From Tianweitania sp. UT-5YL-CI-8 (GTDB taxonomy: Bacteria; Pseudomonadota; Alphaproteobacteria; Rhizobiales; Rhizobiaceae), in the NCBI RefSeq assembly GCF_030010215.1, contig NZ_JASCRR010000001.1, positions 372,001 through 436,000 of the forward strand: a DNA stretch of 64,000 bases. Direction: 5' to 3'. Of the stretch, positions 1 to 9,937 are shown one piece after another. How positions within the stretch are numbered: the stretch's first letter is position 1; each line of letters starts with the position of its first letter. The translations under genes and the position numbers were made by a program. Below the pieces are notes generated by a model. The model searched no databases and was not told the DNA's origin. It was given only the letters and a program-made list of their open reading frames with translations.

Positions 1-1
1 G

Positions 2-289
2 CAGAACATCACGGCCGCTGACTCGCTCGTCGTGCCGAAGGGCGCGAAGAACAAGGATGCCGCGATGAAGTTCATCGCGTTGGCGACGTCAGCGCAGGGC
101 CAGGCCGATCTGGCCGCCGCCACCGGCTATGCGCCGACCAATCTCGACTCCGCAGCGCTGATGGACCCGGAAAAGGCAAAGACTTTGCCGGACCAGCAGA
201 CCGCGAGCCAGGTCAATGCCGATATGAACTACTGGGCCGAAAACCGCGATGCCATCGGCGAACGCTGGTATGCTTGGCAGGCTCAGTAA
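2..289 (+). CDS. ABC transporter substrate-binding protein, C-terminal part (polyamine/PotD type)
   Basis: The reading frame is open from the first bases of the window and stops at TAA 287-289, so only the last 95 residues are present and the start lies outside. The tail reads like the final lobe of a PotD/PotF-type periplasmic binding protein: a VVPKGAKN strand, an AAMKFI helix as in DAAMKFIDFL-type family ends, and the GYAPTN segment. The protein would capture a polyamine-like or other small cationic solute in the periplasm. Two permeases and an ATPase follow on the same strand, which supports the assignment. The substrate cannot be read from this fragment. Confidence 0.8.
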   Translation, partial: QNITAADSLVVPKGAKNKDAAMKFIALATSAQGQADLAAATGYAPTNLDSAALMDPEKAKTLPDQQTASQVNADMNYWAENRDAIGERWYAWQAQ

Positions 290-299
290 CGACCGGCCC

Positions 300-321
300 G
301 GGGGAGCGGCGACGCTCCTCC
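300..321 (+). promoter_or_regulatory. Intercistronic hairpin after the binding-protein gene
   Basis: A 9-bp stem (GGGGGAGCG against CGCTCCTCC, one G-U pair) closes on a GCGA loop, which is a GNRA-type tetraloop. It lies 10 nt after the binding-protein stop and before the permease Shine-Dalgarno AAAGGA (about 330-335). There is no T-run, so it is more likely an mRNA 3'-end stabiliser or attenuator than a full terminator. Such hairpins often keep binding protein in excess over permease. Confidence 0.5.
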
Positions 322-343
322 GTCCTCTCAAAGGACGATCGTC

Positions 344-1201
344 ATGCCTTCAGTCGTTGCCCTGCCCGAAGTTGCCACGGTAAAGCGGCGCGAATTCCGT
401 TCTACGCTGCCCGCGTTACTCTTCCTTGCGCTGTTCTTCGTGGTGCCGGTGATAAGCCTTCTTCTGCGCAGCGTCCTTGAACCGCAGCTAGGCTTGCAGA
501 ACTACGTCGAGTTGCTGGGATCTTCGACCTATTTGAAGGTCTTCTTCAACACCTTCATGGTGTCGGCGGTGGTGACGATCGTGTCACTGACGATTGGATT
601 TCCGGTCGCCTGGACCTTGGCCATCATGCCGTCGCGCTGGGCCGCCATCGTCTTCGCCATACTGCTTCTGTCGATGTGGACTAATCTTCTCGCACGCACT
701 TACGCCTGGATGGTGCTCCTGCAGAGGACGGGCCTGATCAACAAGATGCTGATGGGCTTGGGCGTGATCGACAAGCCGCTGGCGCTGGTCAACAACCTGA
801 CCGGCGTGACGATCGGCATGACCTATATCATGCTGCCCTTCATCATCCTGCCGCTCTACGGCACCATCCGGAAGATCGACCCCGCTATCCTGCAGGCTGC
901 CGCACTGTGCGGCGCAAATCGCTGGCAGGCGTTGACGCGGGTGCTGCTTCCTCTCACCGTCCCGGGCATGGCCGCGGGCGCGCTGATGGTGTTCGTCATG
1001 TCGCTCGGCTATTTTGTCACGCCCGCCCTTCTGGGCGGCACATCCAACATGATGCTCGCCGAGCTCATCGCGCAATTTGTCCAGTCGCTGGTGAACTGGG
1101 GCATGGGCGGCGCAGCCGCGCTGGTTCTGCTGGTTGTCACGCTTACGCTCTACGCCGTGCAACTTCGTTTCGTCGGCGACGAGAGTGAAGGAGGCCGTTG
1201 A
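344..1201 (+). CDS. ABC transporter permease (PotB-like)
   Basis: This 285-residue integral membrane protein has about six hydrophobic segments and a binding-protein-dependent transport permease loop near residues 185-205 (QAAALCGANRWQALTRVLLP), the EAA-type contact to the ATPase. Length and architecture fit the PotB/PotH half of a polyamine or spermidine/putrescine-type importer. The ATG at 344 follows AAAGGA with good spacing. The stop TGA (1199-1201) lies one base before the ATG of the second permease, so the two are translationally coupled. It would form the membrane channel together with the next gene. Confidence 0.88.
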   Translation: MPSVVALPEVATVKRREFRSTLPALLFLALFFVVPVISLLLRSVLEPQLGLQNYVELLGSSTYLKVFFNTFMVSAVVTIVSLTIGFPVAWTLAIMPSRWAAIVFAILLLSMWTNLLARTYAWMVLLQRTGLINKMLMGLGVIDKPLALVNNLTGVTIGMTYIMLPFIILPLYGTIRKIDPAILQAAALCGANRWQALTRVLLPLTVPGMAAGALMVFVMSLGYFVTPALLGGTSNMMLAELIAQFVQSLVNWGMGGAAALVLLVVTLTLYAVQLRFVGDESEGGR

Positions 1202-1202
1202 G

Positions 1203-2003
1203 ATGTTGCTCAATTTCGAACGGCTCGGTTGGTTGAAATACGTGCTGCTGGGCATCACGCTTTTGACCGCCTTGTTTCTCCTCCTGCCCATCATCTTCAT
1301 CGCCGCGCTCTCTTTCGGCTCGTCGCAATGGCTGATCTTTCCGCCACCTGGCTGGACGCTGAAATGGTACAGCGACCTCTTCGCCGATCCGCGCTGGCTG
1401 TCCTCAGCGTGGACGAGCTTCAGGATCGCGGCAATCGTGACCGTGCTCTCCGTGCTGCTGGGGCTCGTGACATCCTTCGGGCTGGTGCGCGGGCGATTCC
1501 TGTTCCGCAAGACGCTTAGAGCGTTGTTCCTCACGCCGATGATCCTGCCCGTGGTCGTGCTGGCGGTCGCGCTTTACGCGTTCTTCCTCAAGATCGGCCT
1601 CAACGGGACGATGACGGGATTCGTCATTTCTCATCTCGTTCTGGCGCTGCCCTTCTCCATTCTTTCGATCAGCAATGCGCTCGAACGCTTCGACAAGTCG
1701 ATAGAGGATGCCGCCGTGCTGTGCGGTGCGTCGCCGCTTGAAGCGAAGATCCGTGTCACCCTGCCCGCGATCAGCCACGGCATCTTTTCAGCGGCGATCT
1801 TCTCGTTCCTGACGTCTTGGGATGAGGTGGTCGTGGCGATCTTCATGTCGAGCCCAACGTTGCGAACCTTGCCTGTCAAGGTGTGGGCGACGCTGCGGCA
1901 GGACCTCACCCCTGTCGTGGCTGCCGCCTCGACCCTTCTCATCCTGCTGACCGTCATTCTGATGGCGCTGTTTGCGCTGGTGCGCAAAGGATTGAAATCA
2001 TGA
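1203..2003 (+). CDS. ABC transporter permease (PotC-like)
   Basis: This is a 266-residue second permease of the importer with six predicted membrane segments and an EAA-type loop (DAAVLCGASPLEAKIRVTLP) in the last third. I chose ATG 1203, preceded by GAAGGAGG at about 1187-1194. An in-frame extension to 1134 would overlap the upstream permease heavily and reads as non-membrane sequence. The C-terminus overlaps the ATPase gene by four bases (ATGA). It pairs with the upstream PotB-like subunit. Confidence 0.88.
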   Translation: MLLNFERLGWLKYVLLGITLLTALFLLLPIIFIAALSFGSSQWLIFPPPGWTLKWYSDLFADPRWLSSAWTSFRIAAIVTVLSVLLGLVTSFGLVRGRFLFRKTLRALFLTPMILPVVVLAVALYAFFLKIGLNGTMTGFVISHLVLALPFSILSISNALERFDKSIEDAAVLCGASPLEAKIRVTLPAISHGIFSAAIFSFLTSWDEVVVAIFMSSPTLRTLPVKVWATLRQDLTPVVAAASTLLILLTVILMALFALVRKGLKS

Positions 2004-3070
2004 CGACCCCCTTCCTGAAAATCGAAGGAATCCGCAAAGAATACGGGCCGGTCGTCGCCGTGCAGGACGTCAATCTCGAAGTTGAGCGCGGCGAATTCCT
2101 GACCTTTCTTGGACCGTCGGGTTCGGGCAAAAGCACCACCCTCTACATCCTCGCAGGCTTCGACAATCCGACGCGCGGCGACATCAAGCTCAACGGCAAA
2201 TCGCTGCTCGCCACGCCATCGCAAAAGCGCAACATAGGCATGGTCTTCCAGCGTTACACGCTGTTCCCGCACCTCTCCGTCGGTGACAACATCGCGTTTC
2301 CGCTCAAGGTCCGGCGGCTGCCGAAGCATCAGATCGACGCCAAGGTCAAGGACATGCTGCGGCTGGTGCGCCTCGAAGGTTTCGAGGACCGAAAACCGGC
2401 ACAGATGTCTGGCGGCCAGCAGCAGCGCGTCGCGCTCGCCCGCGCGCTTGCCTACGATCCTCCGGTGCTTTTGATGGACGAGCCGCTGTCGGCGCTCGAC
2501 AAGAAGCTGCGGGAGGAAATCCAGCATGAAATCCGTCGCATCCACCAGCAGACCGAGGTGACGATCCTCTATGTGACGCACGACCAGGAGGAAGCTCTGC
2601 GCCTGTCGGATCGCATCGCCGTATTCTCCAAGGGCGTGATCGACCAGATCGGCACCGGGCCTGAGCTCTATGCCAATCCCGCCACCCGGTTTGTCGCCCA
2701 GTTCATCGGTGACAGCGATTTCCTGCCGTGCCAAATGCTCAACACGGCCAATAGCCGCGCCACAGTTTCGGTTGGAGGATCGGTCTTCAGCGACGTTCCT
2801 CTGCACGAAGCCGGCAAACCGGAGGGCGCCGCCCTGATGCTGCGCCCCGAACGTTTGTCGCTGACGCGAGAACCCTTGCAGCAAAGCTTGGCCGCGACAG
2901 TCAGCGATATCACCTTTCTCGGCAACAACGTCCATGTCGCGACATCAACGAAAAGCGGCGATCCACTGTCGGTCCGCTTGCCTTTCGGACATCCGGCGAT
3001 TTCAGGCTTGAGCAGAGGCGACAGCGTCTGGATCGGTTTCGACGCCGCGTCCGCCCACGTCTTTAACTGA
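2000..3070 (+). CDS. ABC transporter ATP-binding protein (PotA-like)
   Basis: This 356-residue ATPase powers the importer encoded upstream. Visible motifs are Walker [11 protein letters not shown] (about residue 39), the signature [15 protein letters not shown], Walker [13 protein letters not shown] ([13 protein letters not shown] in this protein) and a switch histidine in [11 protein letters not shown]-terminal extension of about 120 residues fits the TOBE regulatory domain typical of PotA/MalK-type ATPases. The start is ATG 2000, overlapping the permease stop as ATGA. A longer in-frame start at 1883 is rejected because those residues only shadow the permease. Confidence 0.92.
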   Translation: MTTPFLKIEGIRKEYGPVVAVQDVNLEVERGEFLTFLGPSGSGKSTTLYILAGFDNPTRGDIKLNGKSLLATPSQKRNIGMVFQRYTLFPHLSVGDNIAFPLKVRRLPKHQIDAKVKDMLRLVRLEGFEDRKPAQMSGGQQQRVALARALAYDPPVLLMDEPLSALDKKLREEIQHEIRRIHQQTEVTILYVTHDQEEALRLSDRIAVFSKGVIDQIGTGPELYANPATRFVAQFIGDSDFLPCQMLNTANSRATVSVGGSVFSDVPLHEAGKPEGAALMLRPERLSLTREPLQQSLAATVSDITFLGNNVHVATSTKSGDPLSVRLPFGHPAISGLSRGDSVWIGFDAASAHVFN

Positions 3071-3083
3071 GCTGCGAGAAAGT

Positions 3084-3101
3084 GCAGATTTCAGGATCTG
3101 C
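3084..3101. terminator. Small hairpin between convergent genes
   Basis: GCAGAT (3084-3089) and ATCTGC (3096-3101) form a 6-bp stem with a 6-nt loop, 14 nt after the ATPase stop and before the convergent reductase stop. A second palindrome, TTCCATATGGAA, follows at 3106-3117. Neither has a convincing T-run, so any terminator function is tentative. Confidence 0.35.
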
Positions 3102-3118
3102 GCGTTTCCATATGGAAG

Positions 3119-4075
3119 TCAGCTTTCGCCACTGGCCCTATCGAGCGCTGCGATATCTGCTTCGGACAGTTTGAGCGCGGCAGCTTTGGCGAAGCTTTCG
3201 ACCTGCGCAACGCTGGTGGCGCTGGCAATCGGCGCCGTGACGCCCTTACGTGCGATCAGCCAGGCAAGCGCGACTTCTGCCGGCTCGACCGAATGCCCAG
3301 CCGAAACCGTATCGAGCGCGCCCAAAACAGCAAGGCCGCGCGGCGTCAGATATTTGGCGGCACCCTCGCCGCGCGGGGATTTGCCGAGATCGGCTTCCGA
3401 ACGGTATTTGCCGGACAGGAAGCCGGAGGCCAGGCTGTAATAGGTCACCACGCCAATGTCTTCCTCGATGCAGAGGTCGCGCAATGCGCCGTCGAACTCC
3501 GCGCGATCGTAGAGATTGTAGCCAGGCTGCAGCACCTGATAGGCAGGCAAAGCCTTACCCTTGGCAACCGCCAACGCCTCGCCCAACTGTTCGGCACTGA
3601 AATTGGAAGCACCTATTGACCGTATCTTGCCTGCCTTGAGCAGTTTGTCATAGGCGCCAAGCGTCTCCTCATGCGGCGTGCTGTCCGGCCAATGCGAGAA
3701 ATAGAGGTCGATGACATCGGTCTTCAGCCGCGCCAGGGATTCGTCGACCGCCTGGAGAATCCACTTTTCCGACAGGCCTTTCTTGCCAGGAACGCCGAGA
3801 TCGGATCCGACCTTGGTGAAGATGACGACTTTATCGCGCAGGCCCGGCCGGCTTTTCAGCCAGTCACCGATGATCGCCTCGGATTCGCCACCCTTGTTGC
3901 CGGGCGCCCAGGACGAATAGACATCCGCCGTATCGATGGCGTTGAAGCCGTTATCCACGAACGCATCCAAGATGGAAAAGCTGGTCTTCTCATCCGCCGT
4001 CCAGCCGAAGACGTTGCCGCCAAGGACGAGCGGAGCGATGTCGAGGCCGGTTTTTCCGAGAGGGCGTTTCAGCAT
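3119..4075 (-). CDS. Aldo/keto reductase
   Basis: This 318-residue cytosolic NADPH-dependent oxidoreductase has a TIM-barrel fold. The catalytic tetrad of the family is visible: Asp and Tyr in DTADVYSSW (about residues 48-56), Lys in IFTKVG and His in YFSHWPD. The sequence resembles the YajO/IolS-like group, which acts on assorted aldehydes and sugars. The start ATG at 4075 follows AAAGGAAAT. It stands alone on the minus strand, convergent with the polyamine-type operon. The substrate is not predictable here. Confidence 0.88.
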   Translation of the reverse strand: MLKRPLGKTGLDIAPLVLGGNVFGWTADEKTSFSILDAFVDNGFNAIDTADVYSSWAPGNKGGESEAIIGDWLKSRPGLRDKVVIFTKVGSDLGVPGKKGLSEKWILQAVDESLARLKTDVIDLYFSHWPDSTPHEETLGAYDKLLKAGKIRSIGASNFSAEQLGEALAVAKGKALPAYQVLQPGYNLYDRAEFDGALRDLCIEEDIGVVTYYSLASGFLSGKYRSEADLGKSPRGEGAAKYLTPRGLAVLGALDTVSAGHSVEPAEVALAWLIARKGVTAPIASATSVAQVESFAKAAALKLSEADIAALDRASGES

Positions 4076-4221
4076 ATGAGATTTCCTTTGCTTGTACTGG
4101 CTTGGCCAGACAACAAAGATAGCCCCACATAAGGGTGGATCAAGGTCGGCTCACGCTGGTTTGAATCAAGACGCGAGAAAGACATTCCATCGGAAGGCGG
4201 GTCGCCTTCCCATGCGAGCTA

Positions 4222-5556
4222 TCAGTCCCTGACGGCCGGGCGAGCGCTCAACCAGACCGCGAGCATGGTGCAGATGGCGCCCGAGAGCAGATAGCCGCCA
4301 GCGGCCAGAAGACCGAATTCGGTGGAGAGCAGAAGTGCCGCCAGCGGCGCGAAACCCGCACCAAAAAGCCAGGCCAGGTCACTGGTCAACGCCGAGCCCG
4401 TGTATCGATAGGTCTTGGAAAATCCCGCCGCCACGACGCCCGACGATTGTCCGAACGACAGGCCGAGCAGAATGAAGCCGAGCACCATGAACACGGTCTC
4501 GCCAACCGGGCCGCCGTCGAGAAGCTGCGGCGCGAACCCGCTGAAGGCCGCAATCGCCACCGCGGTGCCGATCAACAGCGAGCGACGACCGACGCGATCC
4601 GCTATGATGCCCGATGCGACGATGGCCGCGAGGCCGAAGAAGGCGCTGACCGTCTCAATGACCAGAAAGCGCGCAATCCCTTCTGAGGTGAACAGGAAGA
4701 CCCAAGACAGCGGGAACACCGTGACCATATGGAACAGGGCAAAGCTTGCCAGCGGCGCAAAGGCACCGATGATGACGGTTCGTCCTTCCATGCGGAAGGT
4801 CTCGAACACCCGCATCGGCATCAGTTCGCGGTTGGCGAACATCTCAGCATATTCCGGCGTCGACACCATGCGAAGGCGGGCGAACAGCGCCACCACGTTG
4901 ATCGCGAAGGCGACGAAGAACGGGTAACGCCAGCCCCAGTCGAAAAAGTCCTGCGCCGAGAGATTACCGACGAAGAAGGCAAACAGTGCGCTCGCGACGA
5001 TCAGGCCGGCGGGCGCGCCGAGCTGCGGGATCATCGCGTACCAGCCGCGCTTTTCTTTCGGTGCATAGAGCGCGAGCAGCGAAGCCAGCCCGTCCCAGGT
5101 GCCGCCGAGCGCGATGCCCTGCAACATGCGGGCAATTGCCAGCAGCCATACGGCGGCGATGCCGATGCGCTCGTAGCCGGGCAGGAACGCGACGGCCACC
5201 GTCGCTGTGCCCAACAGCAATAACGCCCCGATCATCTTGGCGCCTTTGCCATAAGCTCGGTCGACAGCCATGAAGATCGCCGTGCCGACCGGCCGGACGA
5301 CGAAGGCGAGCGCGAAGATGCCGAAAGAGTAGAGTGTACCGGTCAAGGCATCGACATAAGGAAAGACGAGCCGGGGGAAGACCACCACCGAGGCGATGGC
5401 GTATACGAAGAAGTCGAAGAACTCCGACGTGCGGCCGATGAACACCCCGACGGCGATTTCGCCGGGTGCGATGGAGCCGTGACTGCCGATATGTCCGTCC
5501 CGGACTTCCGGGCCGAGATTATCGGATATAGGATGTGTTGCCGAGGGTTGCGTCAT
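4222..5556 (-). CDS. MFS transporter, metabolite:H+ symporter (MHS) type
   Basis: This 444-residue protein has about twelve hydrophobic segments. Features of the metabolite:proton symporter family include GRTSEFFDFFVYAIAS at TM1, VVRPVGTAIFMAVDR between TM2 and TM3, and a second such loop, ADRVGRRS, in the C-terminal half. Such proteins import carboxylates, betaines or shikimate-like compounds by proton symport. It diverges from cyoA. Its ATG at 5556 lies in a region with no strong Shine-Dalgarno, so the exact start is uncertain. The substrate is unknown. Confidence 0.85.
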   Translation of the reverse strand: MTQPSATHPISDNLGPEVRDGHIGSHGSIAPGEIAVGVFIGRTSEFFDFFVYAIASVVVFPRLVFPYVDALTGTLYSFGIFALAFVVRPVGTAIFMAVDRAYGKGAKMIGALLLLGTATVAVAFLPGYERIGIAAVWLLAIARMLQGIALGGTWDGLASLLALYAPKEKRGWYAMIPQLGAPAGLIVASALFAFFVGNLSAQDFFDWGWRYPFFVAFAINVVALFARLRMVSTPEYAEMFANRELMPMRVFETFRMEGRTVIIGAFAPLASFALFHMVTVFPLSWVFLFTSEGIARFLVIETVSAFFGLAAIVASGIIADRVGRRSLLIGTAVAIAAFSGFAPQLLDGGPVGETVFMVLGFILLGLSFGQSSGVVAAGFSKTYRYTGSALTSDLAWLFGAGFAPLAALLLSTEFGLLAAGGYLLSGAICTMLAVWLSARPAVRD

Positions 5557-5643
5557 GGTCGCTTTGCAAAACAGGGAATTTCCCGATCCAGCCCACTCTA
5601 GCGGACAAAATCGCGCTGGTCGTGAGACTTATGCGCGTGAGTG

Positions 5644-5675
5644 TACAATAGAGGCATTGGGCAAATTGTCCAATG
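5644..5675 (+). promoter_or_regulatory. Putative cyo promoter element and operator palindrome
   Basis: A TACAAT hexamer at 5644-5649 could be a -10 element. Directly downstream lies a 21-bp near-perfect palindrome (5655-5675): arms CATTGG and CCAATG around a CAAATTG core, with nine of ten base pairs symmetric. The position overlapping a transcription start suits a repressor operator for cyoABCD, though the divergent symporter gene could also be the target. I do not recognise the motif as a named box. Confidence 0.5.
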
Positions 5676-5734
5676 TGTCTGAAAGGCTGCGAGGGCTAGG
5701 AAAGCGCATCGACCATAATCCATGCGGACCCATT

Positions 5735-6910
5735 GTGTTGACCCGTCTCAAATATCTTCTGCTTCTGCCGCTGGCTCTGATGCTCAGCGGGTGCAACCTT
5801 GTGGTGCTCAGGCCTTCGGGGGACGTCGCCAGCCAGCAGGCCAATCTCATCGTCATCTCGACGGTGCTGATGCTGATCATCATCGTGCCGGTGATGTTCC
5901 TCACCGTCTTTTTCGCCTGGCGCTATCGTGCCGGCAACAAGGAGGCGAAGTACGAGCCTGACTGGGATCACTCCACCCATCTGGAACTGGTGATCTGGTC
6001 GGCGCCGCTGCTCATCATCATCTGCCTTGGCGCGCTGACATGGATGTGGACGCATTTGCTCGATCCCTATCGGCCGCTCAGCCGCATCGCGGAGGGCCAG
6101 CCGATCGAGGATGCCGGAGATCCGCTCGAAGTGCAGGTGACCGCGCTCGACTGGAAATGGCTGTTCATCTATCCCGAATATGGCATCGCGTCGGTCAATG
6201 AACTGGCAGCCCCGGTCAACCGGCCGATCCGGTTCCGGATCACCTCATCCTCGGTGATGAACTCGTTCTACATCCCGGCATTGGCCGGACAGATCTATGC
6301 GATGCCGGGCATGGAAACGACGCTGCACGGCGTCATCAACAAGCCGGGCGAATATACGGGCTTCTCCGCCAACTACAGCGGCGACGGCTTCTCCGGCATG
6401 CATTTCGCGTTCCACGGTCTGGAGACCGGCGATTTCGACACATGGGTCGCCGAAACCAGGGCTGAAACCGGGGCGCTCGATCGTATCTCCTATCAGGAAC
6501 TGGCCAAACCAAGCGAAAACGTGCCCGTGCAGAAATTCGGCACGGTCGAAAACAATCTCTTCCGCTTCATCCGCGACCGCTGCGTCGAGCCCGGCAAGAT
6601 GTGCATGGACGAGATGATGGCCATAGACCGCAACGGCGGCCTCGGTCTCGCTGGCGTCAACCTGCTGCAGCAGCCGATGGTTGGCGACGCGGCGGTGCGC
6701 ACAGCCTTGTTTGGTCTCAAATCGAATGTCGTCACCGGCATCTGCACGATCGAGGAACAGGAAGCAGTCGCCGATATCGGCATCGCCATCGGCAAGCCGG
6801 TCAATCCCGATCCGCTGGTCGGCGCCGGTCTTGCGCGCCGCAGCTTCCTCCCCTTCCGCACCCCGCTGCTCGACGCTCAATTACAGTTCAGCCGGCCGTC
6901 AGGCTCCTGA
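5735..6910 (+). CDS. cyoA: Cytochrome o ubiquinol oxidase subunit II
   Basis: Subunit II of the bo3-type quinol oxidase, a lipoprotein anchored on the periplasmic face. A lipobox LSGC puts the lipidated Cys at residue 20. Two membrane segments follow, then a cupredoxin domain with family sequences (WKWLFIYPEYGIASVNE, SSSVMNSFYIPALAGQIYAMPGM). The CuA ligands of cytochrome c oxidases are absent, as expected for a quinol oxidase. A C-terminal extension of about 50 residues after the usual end is poorly conserved. The start is uncertain: GTG 5735 gives the best signal peptide; TTG 5738 or an upstream ATG at 5555 are alternatives, the latter adding 60 unlikely residues. First gene of cyoABCD. Confidence 0.9.
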   Translation: MLTRLKYLLLLPLALMLSGCNLVVLRPSGDVASQQANLIVISTVLMLIIIVPVMFLTVFFAWRYRAGNKEAKYEPDWDHSTHLELVIWSAPLLIIICLGALTWMWTHLLDPYRPLSRIAEGQPIEDAGDPLEVQVTALDWKWLFIYPEYGIASVNELAAPVNRPIRFRITSSSVMNSFYIPALAGQIYAMPGMETTLHGVINKPGEYTGFSANYSGDGFSGMHFAFHGLETGDFDTWVAETRAETGALDRISYQELAKPSENVPVQKFGTVENNLFRFIRDRCVEPGKMCMDEMMAIDRNGGLGLAGVNLLQQPMVGDAAVRTALFGLKSNVVTGICTIEEQEAVADIGIAIGKPVNPDPLVGAGLARRSFLPFRTPLLDAQLQFSRPSGS

Positions 6911-6919
6911 GGAATACCG

Positions 6920-8917
6920 ATGTCTGAGAATCTGATCAAAATGATCTTCGGCCGACTGACCCTGGAGTCGTTGCCGCTGCACGAGCCTATCGTCGTGATC
7001 ACCTTCGCCGTGGTCGCCGTCATGGGCATGGCCGTTCTGGGCGCGATCACCTATTTCCGCCTCTGGGGCTATCTGTGGCGCGAGTGGTTCACCACCGTCG
7101 ACCATAAGCGCATCGGCATCATGTATATGATCCTCGGCATCATCATGTTGCTGCGCGGTTTCGCCGACGCCATCATGATGCGTCTGCAGCAGGCCATGGC
7201 CTTCAACGGGTCGGAAGGCTATCTCAACGCCCACCACTACGACCAGATCTTCACCGCGCATGGCGTGATCATGATCTTCTTCGTCGCCATGCCGCTGGTG
7301 ACTGGCCTCATGAACTACGTCGTACCGCTGCAGATCGGCGCGCGCGACGTGGCGTTCCCCTTCCTCAACAATTTCAGCTTCTGGATGACGGTCGGCGGCG
7401 CCATTCTGGTTATGATGTCGCTGTTCGTCGGCGAGTTCGCGCGTACCGGCTGGCTTGCCTATCCACCGTTGTCAGGAGCGGACGCCAGTCCGGGCGTCGG
7501 CGTCGACTATTACATATGGGCCTTGCAGGTGGCCGGCGTGGGCACGACTTTGTCCGGTATCAACCTGATCTGTACCATCGTCAAGATGCGCGCGCCGGGC
7601 ATGGCGATGATGAAGATGCCCATCTTCACCTGGACGTCGCTCTGCACCAACGTGCTTATCGTCGCGACCTTCCCGGTGCTCACCGCCACACTGGTTCTCT
7701 TGTCGCTCGACCGTTACGTTGGGACGAATTTCTTCACCAACGACCTCGGCGGCAACCCGATGATGTATGTCAACCTCATCTGGATCTGGGGCCACCCGGA
7801 GGTTTACATACTCATTCTGCCGGCTTTCGGCATTTTCTCGGAAGTCGCCTCGACCTTCTCGGGCAAGCGCCTGTTCGGCTACACCTCGATGGTTTACGCC
7901 ACGGTCGTCATCACCATCCTGTCCTATCTGGTGTGGCTGCATCACTTCTTCACCATGGGTTCGGGCGCCAGCGTCAACTCCTTCTTCGGCATCACCACTA
8001 TGATCATCTCGATCCCGACGGGCGCGAAGATCTTCAACTGGCTGTTCACGATGTATAAGGGGCGCATCCGTTTCGAATTGCCGATGATGTGGACCATGGC
8101 CTTTATGCTGACCTTCACCGTTGGCGGCATGACGGGCGTGCTGCTGGCGGTGCCGCCGGCGGACTTCGTGCTGCACAACTCGTTGTTTCTGGTTGCCCAC
8201 TTCCACAACGTCATCATCGGCGGCGTGCTTTATGGTCTGTTTGCCGGCATCACCTTCTGGTGGCCGAAGGCGTTCGGCTTCAAGCTCGATCCGTTCTGGG
8301 GCAAGGTTTCGTTCTGGCTGTGGGTGGTCGGCTTCTTCTTCGCCTTCATGCCGCTCTATGTTCTCGGCCTGATGGGCGTGACCCGCCGCCTGCGCGTGTT
8401 CGACGATCCGTCCTTGCAGATCTGGTTCTGGCTGGCAGGCTTCGGCGCCTTCCTGATCTTCTGTGGGATCGGGGCCATGCTGGTGCAGTTCGCCGTCAGC
8501 ATCATGCGCCGCGAGCAACTACGCGACACCACCGGCGACCCGTGGGACGGGCGCACGCTGGAATGGGCAACCTCCTCGCCGCCGCCGGCCTACAACTTCG
8601 CCTTCACACCGGTCGTCTATGACAACGACGCATGGTGGGACATGAAAAGGCGCGGCCACGAGCGCCCGATGGAAGGTTTCAAGCCCATCCACATGCCCAA
8701 GAATACAGGCGTCGGCGTCATCATCGCCGGTCTCAGCGTGGCAATGTCGGTGGGCCTGATCTGGTATATCTGGTGGCTGGCAGCGGTTTGCTTCGTCGCA
8801 ATTCTGGTAGTCGCCATCAGCCATACGTTCAACTACGACCGCGACTTCCGCATCGAGGCCGACGAAGTCACGCGGACCGAAGGCGCGCGCACGAAGCTGC
8901 TCGCGGCAGGTGAGTAA
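6920..8917 (+). CDS. cyoB: Cytochrome o ubiquinol oxidase subunit I
   Basis: This is the catalytic haem-copper oxidase subunit: it oxidises ubiquinol, reduces oxygen to water and pumps protons. At 665 residues it matches E. coli CyoB. All ligands are present with a constant +8 offset from E. coli: His114 and His429 (low-spin haem), His292 with Tyr296 (CuB and cross-link), His341 and His342 (CuB), His427 (high-spin haem), and Lys370 of the K channel. The gene starts 9 nt after cyoA. Confidence 0.96.
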   Translation: MSENLIKMIFGRLTLESLPLHEPIVVITFAVVAVMGMAVLGAITYFRLWGYLWREWFTTVDHKRIGIMYMILGIIMLLRGFADAIMMRLQQAMAFNGSEGYLNAHHYDQIFTAHGVIMIFFVAMPLVTGLMNYVVPLQIGARDVAFPFLNNFSFWMTVGGAILVMMSLFVGEFARTGWLAYPPLSGADASPGVGVDYYIWALQVAGVGTTLSGINLICTIVKMRAPGMAMMKMPIFTWTSLCTNVLIVATFPVLTATLVLLSLDRYVGTNFFTNDLGGNPMMYVNLIWIWGHPEVYILILPAFGIFSEVASTFSGKRLFGYTSMVYATVVITILSYLVWLHHFFTMGSGASVNSFFGITTMIISIPTGAKIFNWLFTMYKGRIRFELPMMWTMAFMLTFTVGGMTGVLLAVPPADFVLHNSLFLVAHFHNVIIGGVLYGLFAGITFWWPKAFGFKLDPFWGKVSFWLWVVGFFFAFMPLYVLGLMGVTRRLRVFDDPSLQIWFWLAGFGAFLIFCGIGAMLVQFAVSIMRREQLRDTTGDPWDGRTLEWATSSPPPAYNFAFTPVVYDNDAWWDMKRRGHERPMEGFKPIHMPKNTGVGVIIAGLSVAMSVGLIWYIWWLAAVCFVAILVVAISHTFNYDRDFRIEADEVTRTEGARTKLLAAGE

Positions 8918-8921
8918 GACA

Positions 8922-9554
8922 ATGACAGCATCCATCGCCGCACCGGCTAACGAAGAGAAGCCGGTCTTCTACCAGCGGGAAGAGCACGGTCATGCCGAAG
9001 GCGGCAGCACCATGCTCGGCTTCTGGATCTACCTGATGAGCGACTGCCTCATCTTCGCGGTACTCTTCGCCACCTACGGCGTGCTGGGGGCGAACTATGC
9101 AGCCGGCCCCGCCCCCAAGGACCTGTTCGATCTGAACCTCGTGGCGCTCAACACCGCCATGCTGCTGTTCTCCTCGATCACCTACGGCTTTGCCATGCTG
9201 GAGATGGTCAAGGGCAACCAGAGAACCACGCTGATGTGGTTGGCGGTGACGGGCCTGTTCGGCCTCACCTTCCTGGGCATCGAACTCTATGAATTCCACC
9301 ACCTGATCGAAATCGGCGCCACGCCGCAGCGCAGCGCTTTTCTGTCGGCCTTCTTCACGCTTGTCGGCACGCACGGCCTGCATGTGACCTTCGGCATCAT
9401 CTGGCTGGTGACGCTGATGGTGCAGGTGAGCCGTCGCGGGCTGATCGAGGCGAACAAGCGCCGGCTGATGTGCCTGAGCATGTTCTGGCATTTCCTCGAT
9501 GTCATCTGGATCGGGGTTTTCACCTTCGTTTACCTGATGGGGATGCTGAGATGA
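8922..9554 (+). CDS. cyoC: Cytochrome o ubiquinol oxidase subunit III
   Basis: This 210-residue, five-helix membrane protein of the haem-copper oxidase subunit III family contains [20 protein letters not shown] near the N-terminus and a C-terminal [20 protein letters not shown] helix. It stabilises the oxidase core. I chose ATG 8922 because AGGTGAG lies 8 nt upstream; a GTG at 8910 inside the cyoB end is possible. It overlaps cyoD by four bases (ATGA). Confidence 0.93.
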   Translation: MTASIAAPANEEKPVFYQREEHGHAEGGSTMLGFWIYLMSDCLIFAVLFATYGVLGANYAAGPAPKDLFDLNLVALNTAMLLFSSITYGFAMLEMVKGNQRTTLMWLAVTGLFGLTFLGIELYEFHHLIEIGATPQRSAFLSAFFTLVGTHGLHVTFGIIWLVTLMVQVSRRGLIEANKRRLMCLSMFWHFLDVIWIGVFTFVYLMGMLR

Positions 9555-9937
9555 ACAGCGCCAACACAAAAACGCACGTCCCGACCGCGCCTCACGACGA
9601 TCATGATGATCAGTCGCACGGATCGATGCGCAGCTATCTGATCGGCTTCTTCCTGTCGGTCGTGCTGACCGCCGTTCCGTTCTGGCTGGTGATGAGCGGC
9701 GTTCTCGACAGCAAGATGGTGACGGCCATCGTCATAATGGCCTTCGCCATCGTGCAGATCTTCGTGCACATGATCTATTTCCTGCATATGAATGCGCGGT
9801 CCGAACAGGGATGGACGATGATGGCGCTGATCTTCACGTTGATCGTAGTGGTCATCGCGCTGAGCGGCTCGCTCTGGGTCATGTATCACCTGAATGCCAA
9901 CATGATGCCGGTCCACGACATGCAGCAGATGCCGTGA
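9551..9937 (+). CDS. cyoD: Cytochrome o ubiquinol oxidase subunit IV
   Basis: This small 128-residue subunit has three membrane helices and the CyoD pattern: [19 protein letters not shown], then a central helix ending in [13 protein letters not shown], then a third helix. It assists assembly of the CuB centre. An N-terminal His/Asp-rich stretch ([10 protein letters not shown]) is longer than in E. coli. The start ATG 9551 overlaps the cyoC stop, and the stop overlaps the next gene as GTGA. Confidence 0.92.
   Translation: MNSANTKTHVPTAPHDDHDDQSHGSMRSYLIGFFLSVVLTAVPFWLVMSGVLDSKMVTAIVIMAFAIVQIFVHMIYFLHMNARSEQGWTMMALIFTLIVVVIALSGSLWVMYHLNANMMPVHDMQQMP

Noticed and set aside
1631-2935. 434-codon open frame on the minus strand
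   Set aside because: It lies antisense to the second permease and ABC ATPase genes, which have clear motifs, and its translation shows no family features.
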